In this document: positions 22,538 to 26,789 of the stretch, in pieces | Layout: the number at the start of each line of letters is the position of its first letter | How positions within the stretch are numbered: position 1 is the first letter of the stretch | Source of the DNA: Phycisphaerales bacterium | Lineage (GTDB): Bacteria > Planctomycetota > Phycisphaerae > Tepidisphaerales > Tepidisphaeraceae | Assembly (NCBI GenBank): GCA_028288775.1 | Contig: JAQGHP010000581.1 | Location: 1-26,789, forward strand | DNA: 26,789 nt | Direction of reading: 5' to 3' | Position numbers and translations under genes: made by a program | The notes under the pieces: model-generated | Told to the model about the DNA's origin: nothing | Databases searched by the model: none | The model's input: the letters and a program-made list of their open reading frames with translations, nothing else

Positions 22538-23194
22538 ATGAACGGGCCTCACGAGGAGCGTTCTGGCCAGTCCCCAAAGTTGGAATATCGCCCGGCGGTA
22601 GAGGACGCGGGGCAGGCGCGGGCGTCCGCTGCTCGAATTGTCATGTGGACGATCGTCGGGCTTGGGTGCCTTGGGGTGTTTCTGGCTTCCACGCTGCTGC
22701 CGTCGATCGATCTTCGTGGCCGAGTACCACCATCCAATCGCGTCAAGTGCGCCTCAAATCTCCGGCAGATCGGCCTGGCTTGCGTCCTGTACGCCAACGG
22801 CGATCCGCAGGGAAGATTCCCTCCGAGTTTTGAGGTCGTGCTTTCGACGCAAGACATCACGCCTGAGGTCTTTTGCTGCCCAAGTTCCTTCGATGAGCGG
22901 GCAACGGGTAGCACGACACAGGCGCAAGTCGCCCAACTCTCGGCGGGCGGGCACCTATCCTACGTTTACGTCGGAAGCTCGGTGAAAAATAGTGACGCTG
23001 CCGACGTAGTGGTCGCATACGAGCCTCTCAAAAATCACCACGGCGCGGGGATGAACGTGCTATTCGTTGACGGGCATGTGGAATGGCTGACGGCCGCGCA
23101 GGGGGCGGCATTCCTCGCCGTCGCGCAATCGGCGGGCGGGAAGCTGATTCACTTGAACGGGACCGCCGCCACCCTGGCCGCTACGCAACCATGA
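22538..23194 (+). CDS. H-X9-DG domain protein (paralogue 2)
   Basis: A 218-residue paralogue without a zinc ribbon. A short polar N-terminus precedes one membrane segment (about residues 33-55, IVMWTIVGLGCLGVFLAS). The shared body follows: NRVKCASNLRQIGLACVLYAN, a FCCPSS segment, GGHLSYVYVGSS, and NHHGAGMNVLFVDGHVEW, a complete H-X9-DG motif. There is no GFTLVE leader. The gene starts 29 bases after paralogue 1, so they are probably co-transcribed. Known relatives are pseudopilin-derived envelope proteins of planctomycetes with unknown jobs. Confidence 0.85.
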   Translation: MNGPHEERSGQSPKLEYRPAVEDAGQARASAARIVMWTIVGLGCLGVFLASTLLPSIDLRGRVPPSNRVKCASNLRQIGLACVLYANGDPQGRFPPSFEVVLSTQDITPEVFCCPSSFDERATGSTTQAQVAQLSAGGHLSYVYVGSSVKNSDAADVVVAYEPLKNHHGAGMNVLFVDGHVEWLTAAQGAAFLAVAQSAGGKLIHLNGTAATLAATQP

Positions 23195-23257
23195 CCCCTG
23201 GACCGTGGCGGCGACGCAGCCCTGAATCGCGCGGGCAATAGTGGAAGGATGCAGCCG

Positions 23258-23896
23258 ATGGAATCCACTTCACCGCCGACGGACCCGAATTTTTCTTCGA
23301 CGCGCGACTTCAATGACCGCGGGCGGCGTCGCGCGTCGCGGAGAATCGTGTTGCGGGTGGCGATCGGAGTCGGGGTGGGACTGCTGATTTTCCTGGGCGT
23401 GTGCGGATGGGGCGTGAATCGGGCGCGCAGGAACGCCATGCAGATTTCTTGTGCGGCCAATCTTCGGCAGATCGGACTGGCGTGCCTCATGTATGCCAAG
23501 GATGATCCGCAGGGGCGATTTCCTCCCCGGTTTGAAGACGCGCTACTTAAGGAGGACATCAGCGCCGTGGTCTTCTGTTGCCCGGAATCGAACGACACGC
23601 CGGCCAAAGGTCCGACGACCCAAGCCGCCGTTGACCAACTCGCGGCGGGCGGGCACCTGTCTTACATTTACGCGGGCGCCGGGCTGACGATTAGGTCCGA
23701 CACGAACTCCATCGTTGCGTACGAACCGTTGAAGAACCATCACGGCGAGGGGATGAACGTGCTGTTCGCCGACGGGCATATCGACTGGTTGACGACCGAG
23801 CAAGCGCAGAAATTGTCGGCGTTTGCGCAATCCGCGGCGGGCAGGCCAGTCCGTTGGGACGGGAAAACCGCTACTGTGGGCACCGCCGAGCGGTAG
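23258..23896 (+). CDS. H-X9-DG domain protein (paralogue 3)
   Basis: A 212-residue paralogue close to paralogue 2. It has a membrane segment near residues 28-50 (VLRVAIGVGVGLLIFLGVCGW), then ISCAANLRQIGLACLMYAKDDPQGRFPP, FCCPESND, GGHLSYIYAGAG and NHHGEGMNVLFADGHIDW with a complete H-X9-DG. The Leader GFTLVE is again absent. ATG 23258 is preferred to ATG 23249 because the GGAAGG at 23243-23248 is nine bases from the former but touches the latter. The spacing, size and shared DPQGRFPP segment show that copies 2 and 3 arose by a more recent duplication than copy 1. Confidence 0.85.
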   Translation: MESTSPPTDPNFSSTRDFNDRGRRRASRRIVLRVAIGVGVGLLIFLGVCGWGVNRARRNAMQISCAANLRQIGLACLMYAKDDPQGRFPPRFEDALLKEDISAVVFCCPESNDTPAKGPTTQAAVDQLAAGGHLSYIYAGAGLTIRSDTNSIVAYEPLKNHHGEGMNVLFADGHIDWLTTEQAQKLSAFAQSAAGRPVRWDGKTATVGTAER

Positions 23897-24037
23897 TCTT
23901 AAGCGGGCGGTGGCGGCACATGGAAGAAATGGTCGCGGCGTAGGCAGTTATTTGTTACAATCCACGATGCACGTCCGCGGCCGAATTCACATCCGGGGCC
24001 GCAGGAGCAAAACTGGGCGCTCAACAGCAGGACCGCC

Positions 24038-24523
24038 ATGCTGGCACCACGCGAACTACCGGCCCTCCCGGCCATCGGCCTGCCTGAATCCCATTACGCG
24101 AAGCTGATTCACCGCGCCGACAAGCATGGGGATACGCATTTGCGCGAGGCGCTGAAGGTGGCGCAGTACGTGACGCTGGGGGTGGACCCGCACCTGCCGT
24201 GGGAGAAGAAGCAGCGCTATTTCGAGCACGCCATCCGCCGGCATTGTGAGCCGCCGCCGCTGGCGAGCGAGGAGACCTGGCTGTTCTACATGCAGCTCAA
24301 GGATCTGGTAAAGCAGCATGCCGGGCAGGAGGCGCTGAAGATCGCCAGCCATGCGGATGATGCGTATGCCCATCGCATGCGCCTCGGGCAGTCCGCCGAT
24401 GATTTGCGCGGGGAGGCGCGGATGTTCTTCCGGCGAATCATGGGCGATGGCGAGGTGAAGCCGGTGACGTTCAGCGAGGACGACTGGCATCAGCTCAAGC
24501 TGATGCGCAACCAGTGGGTGTAA
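24038..24523 (+). CDS. Unrecognised 161-residue soluble protein
   Basis: I recognise no family. The protein is largely helical by composition, rich in Arg, His, Lys and Glu, with no membrane segment or signal sequence. Notable stretches are HGDTHLREALKVAQYVTLG and HADDAYAHRMRLGQSADDLRGEAR. An AGGA lies before ATG 24038. A TACAAT at 23956-23961 could be a -10 element, though no good -35 accompanies it. It stands after the three H-X9-DG genes on the same strand but has 141 bases of separation, so it may have its own promoter. Confidence 0.7.
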   Translation: MLAPRELPALPAIGLPESHYAKLIHRADKHGDTHLREALKVAQYVTLGVDPHLPWEKKQRYFEHAIRRHCEPPPLASEETWLFYMQLKDLVKQHAGQEALKIASHADDAYAHRMRLGQSADDLRGEARMFFRRIMGDGEVKPVTFSEDDWHQLKLMRNQWV

Positions 24524-24566
24524 GCGACCTCCACAACATATGCGCAGATTTTCCGTGATAAGGCTC

Positions 24567-24596
24567 TTGATTGTACAAGTCCGATTACGCTATGAT
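24567..24596 (+). promoter_or_regulatory. Predicted sigma70-type promoter of the PilZ gene
   Basis: TTGATT (24567-24572), an 18-base spacer and TATGAT (24591-24596) lie about 290 bases before the PilZ start. Transcription would begin near 24603. The match is good for both boxes in GC-rich surroundings. Confidence 0.55.
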
Positions 24597-24602
24597 CTCA
24601 AC

Positions 24603-24886
24603 GCCTGAAGGGGTTGTACTTCATGCTTCTCACAATCCGGCGTCCGGGTCGGCGGTGGTTTGGCAGACCGCCTCTTTAGGTCCGGGCGCAGCTCGAATTA
24701 TCGGACCAGAGCCTTCCATGATTGGCGGAGGCCGTCGGGTTCGGCACGGGTGGGAGCGGTCGGATCAACTCGCAGTTACGCACGGCGTTTCCCATAATTT
24801 TTCCGCAGAAAGATCACCTCGGCTGGTGCAATCAGCCGCCCCGCTACAGTCCCCGCACGTCCGGTGACGATGAAGGAAGCAAGCTT
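24603..24886 (+). promoter_or_regulatory. Long untranslated leader before the PilZ gene, with hairpins
   Basis: About 280 bases lie between the predicted promoter and ATG 24887. Hairpins seen are GGCGGT/ACCGCC near 24650-24675 and GGTCCG/CGGACC near 24679-24707. A TTG-started ORF of 98 codons crosses the region but shows no protein-like character. It does not match the c-di-GMP-I riboswitch pattern I know. Confidence 0.4.
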
Positions 24887-25273
24887 ATGAACAATTCGCA
24901 CGTCCCCCACCCCCCACGCCCCGGCGGAATGCCCCGCACCGCCGCCAACCGCCGGCCCCAGCGTCAGCCGTCCGTCGTCGCATTGCCCGCGATCGATCGC
25001 CGGCGCGACAGCCGGGCGCCGATGCAGAGCCGGGCCGTTCTCACCGTGCTCGACGGCCCCAGCGCCAACACCGATCACGAGATTCTCACGCGCGACCTGT
25101 CATTCAGCGGCGTGTCGTTCCTGCTGCGCGAGTCGCTGGCGGTCGGCCAGACCTGTCGCCTCCGTCTGCAAGGCTCGGGCTCGCACACCACGCACTTCTG
25201 CGAGGTCATCCGCTCCCGCCCGCTGAGCAACGGCCGCCACGAAATGGCCGTGCAGTTCCGCAAATCGGTTTGA
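24887..25273 (+). CDS. PilZ domain protein
   Basis: A 128-residue protein with a single PilZ domain, the c-di-GMP receptor fold. RRDSR (39-43) is the RxxxR motif that grips the ligand's guanines, and DLSFSG (70-75) is the D/N-x-S-x-x-G motif. The rest of the barrel runs through TCRLRLQG and HEMAVQFRK. The first 35 residues are Pro- and Arg-rich and probably flexible. ATG 24887 has GAAGGAAG upstream; the longer frame from 24722 runs through the leader. With both motifs intact, c-di-GMP binding is expected, but the downstream target is unknown. It may act with other envelope or motility proteins; none is adjacent. Confidence 0.9.
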   Translation: MNNSHVPHPPRPGGMPRTAANRRPQRQPSVVALPAIDRRRDSRAPMQSRAVLTVLDGPSANTDHEILTRDLSFSGVSFLLRESLAVGQTCRLRLQGSGSHTTHFCEVIRSRPLSNGRHEMAVQFRKSV

Positions 25274-25411
25274 CCGTTTCATACCCCGTTTAGTTCCCGT
25301 CCAAACCTCCTGCCCGCACGCCCCGCACCCGGCGCGTGACGCGTTCTGGCGCGCGAACAAAGCGAACGACCGGGCCCCCGCCAACGGATGCGGAACCCCG
25401 GCGGCGTGTAA

Positions 25412-25440
25412 TTGACGAGCCCCGGCGATCGCGATAGCAT
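25412..25440 (+). promoter_or_regulatory. Predicted promoter of tRNA-Ser
   Basis: TTGACG (25412-25417), a 17-base spacer, and TAGCAT (25435-25440). Transcription would start about six bases before the tRNA, a usual arrangement for a tRNA gene. Confidence 0.65.
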
Positions 25441-25452
25441 GTCCGCCCGTCC

Positions 25453-25543
25453 GGAGAGATGGCCGAGTGGCTGAAGGCGACGGTTTGCTAAAACGTTATA
25501 CGGTGTCAAAACCGTATCCGGGGTTCGAATCCCCGTCTCTCCG
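25453..25543 (+). tRNA. tRNA-Ser (anticodon GCT)
   Basis: A 91-base type II tRNA. Acceptor arm GGAGAGA pairs with TCTCTCC (25536-25542), with G73. The D-arm region GGCCGAGTGGCTGAAGGC and T-arm GGGGTTCGAATCCCC are standard. The anticodon GCT is at 25487-25489. The long variable arm pairs TACGGT with ACCGTA, as serine tRNAs require. The anticodon stem ACGGT/AACGT has one G-A mismatch. CCA is not encoded. A terminator and an integrase remnant follow directly. Confidence 0.95.
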
Positions 25544-25563
25544 CTTCATCATTCCCGTCTTCC

Positions 25564-25600
25564 CGCTAAGCCGCTGTGGGTACAGCGGCTTAGCGTTTTT
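25564..25600 (+). terminator. Intrinsic terminator after tRNA-Ser
   Basis: A perfect 14-base stem, CGCTAAGCCGCTGT (25564-25577) and complement (25582-25595), with a GGGT loop, followed by five T residues. It is the only textbook Rho-independent terminator in the window. Confidence 0.9.
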
Positions 25601-25623
25601 CTGCGTCCGACATATCGACCCCC

Positions 25624-25654
25624 TGGTGCATATTTGGTGCACAAACAGTGCACC
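25624..25654 (+). promoter_or_regulatory. Repeated TGGTGCA boxes before the integrase
   Basis: TGGTGCA occurs at 25624-25630 and 25635-25641, one helical turn apart, and TGCACC at 25649-25654 forms an inverted repeat with the second. The last box touches the GGGAGG ribosome site. This fits an operator or recombinase arm site. Confidence 0.5.
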
Positions 25655-25665
25655 GGGAGGTCGCG

Positions 25666-26789
25666 ATGCCACGTTCGTTACCGGTGCCCACGCGCAAGCG
25701 CGTCGGGCGCGTTTCTCTCTTCGAACACCACGGCACGTGGTGGGTCTACCTCTTGGAGCGGGGAAAGGCCCTGCCGCGGCAAAGTCGGTGGCGCCGCGCT
25801 GGCCGAGTGTGAAGCGTCATTACTCAATGCGCAGCTCGTCGCCGCCGAGGCGGGATTGTCACTGGACAGTCTCCTGGCCGAGCGCTTCCAGACGCAGCTC
25901 CTCATAACGTCCTCTGCGGGGACGACCGTGCCCAATCCGGGCAAATGGGTTTGCCGAGCAATGCCGCGGTGGCGAGTACCGGCTCCGCGATGTCGGTGGG
26001 GGCGCTGCGTGCATGCTTCCTCGCCCACCACGAGCACGCGCTCAAGTCGGCCGTCGGCACCGTCGCCCGATACGCTTCGGCCACGCTGTACGTGGAGAAC
26101 TTCGCCCGCGACCAGAAGATCGTCGACGCGCCGCAGTCCCGGCCGCCGCGTTCGTCGCCTCCCTCCGCTCGATCGAGGTTTCCCCCAATGGCCACCCGAA
26201 CACGGCACGGCGCAGGCTCGCCGACAAGGGAGTTCGATACATCGTAGAGTGCTGCCGCAGTCTCTACCGCTTCGGCACCGACAACGGGGTGTTCCGGCCG
26301 GGCACGTCCAACCCTTTCGCCCCGGGTCATACGGTCCACGTCCGCATCCGCGACGCCAAGCCGATCTTCGTCTTCGACGCCGAACAGGAGTTGGCGTTCC
26401 TCACGGCAGCCCGGCCATGGAGCCTTGGTGTTCACTTCGCGCTGGCCAAGACGGGGTTGCGTCCGGGTGAACTGGTTCATCTGCTGATCGAGGACATCGA
26501 CCTGGCCGGCGGCTGGCTGCTGGTCCGTGGCGAGCCCGAACTCGGCTGGACCACCAAGACGGCGACCGACCGCCGTGTCCCGCTGCTGCCGGAGCTCGTT
26601 GCCGTTTTGCGCACGCTCATCGACGGGCGCCGTGAGGGCGTGCTGTTCCTGCGCGAGCGGTTCGATGTTCAGCAATCGCGTACCTTTCGCCAATTTCCAC
26701 CGGGGACTATCCACGCTTACATTTCCCGGGACATCGCGCACTGCCCCATTCTCCACACCCTTTTCCGGCCCCGGCCCATCTTCGTTGGC
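25666..26789 (+). pseudogene. Tyrosine recombinase/integrase, frameshifted, running off the right edge
   Basis: A GGGAGG at 25655-25660 precedes ATG 25666, but that frame stops at 25812 after 48 residues (MPRSLPVPTRKRVG...). The protein continues in other frames: KVGGAALAECEASLLNAQL (about 25782-25905), LAHHEHALKSAVGTVARY (about 26005-26132), then a long frame from about 26133 to the edge. The last frame has AAAFVASLRSIEVSPNG, the catalytic Arg in KTGLRPGEL (Arg at 26460-26462) and TKTATDRRVPLL with the beta-hairpin Lys. The later His-x-x-Arg and Tyr are outside the window or lost. At least three frameshifts make a functional product unlikely. Position right after a tRNA-Ser marks an integrated element. 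Sequencing errors are an alternative for some shifts. Confidence 0.8.

Noticed and set aside
24571..24867. 98-codon ORF with a TTG start
   Set aside because: No ribosome site, no protein-like segment, and it starts within the predicted promoter of the PilZ gene.
24603..24886. c-di-GMP-I riboswitch before the PilZ gene
   Set aside because: The conserved core segments I know for that class were not found in the leader.

Overview
The window is GC-rich, gene-dense bacterial chromosome. It most resembles a planctomycete, probably of the Phycisphaerae type. The reasons are three tandem proteins with the H-X9-DG domain of planctomycete pseudopilin-like proteins, a planctomycete-style tyrosine integrase remnant, and intergenic gaps filled with large dispersed inverted repeats. 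Taxonomy is inferred; there is no rRNA to confirm it.

Region 1 (1-10870) is a surface-sugar locus. A partial GT9 glycosyltransferase leaves the left edge on the minus strand. Ten plus-strand genes follow: a GT2 polyprenyl-phosphate-type glycosyltransferase, a polytopic GT-C-like membrane protein, an NAD-dependent epimerase, an SDR, a Gfo/Idh/MocA oxidoreductase, then HddA-, HddC-, GmhA- and GmhB-like enzymes and a short transaldolase. The last five can be read as one route: transaldolase supplies sedoheptulose 7-phosphate, and GmhA, HddA, GmhB and HddC convert it to GDP-D-glycero-alpha-D-manno-heptose. The reductases and epimerase may modify the sugar; the glycosyltransferases would place it.

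Region 2 (11124-20144) is mostly housekeeping on the minus strand: an M48 lipoprotein-like protease, ftsY, nusB, a cytochrome P450, ribH and a GT2 glycosyltransferase. The P450 sits between ribH and nusB, which are neighbours in many bacteria. On the plus strand are an unknown 122-residue protein, a small FlgM-like ORF and a UbiA-type prenyltransferase.

Region 3 (20145-25273) carries a polytopic membrane protein with a GTG start, three tandem H-X9-DG paralogues that lack the usual prepilin leader (the first has an N-terminal zinc ribbon), an unknown 161-residue protein, and a PilZ protein behind a long untranslated leader.

Region 4 (25412-26789) is a tRNA-Ser(GCT) with a clear promoter, a strong intrinsic terminator, and a frameshifted tyrosine integrase running off the right edge. 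This looks like the end of an element integrated at the tRNA.

Almost every gap holds one or more imperfect palindromes belonging to at least seven recurring sequence families. In three places a repeat supplies the last codons and stop of the neighbouring gene. All calls come from reading the sequence; no database search was run.
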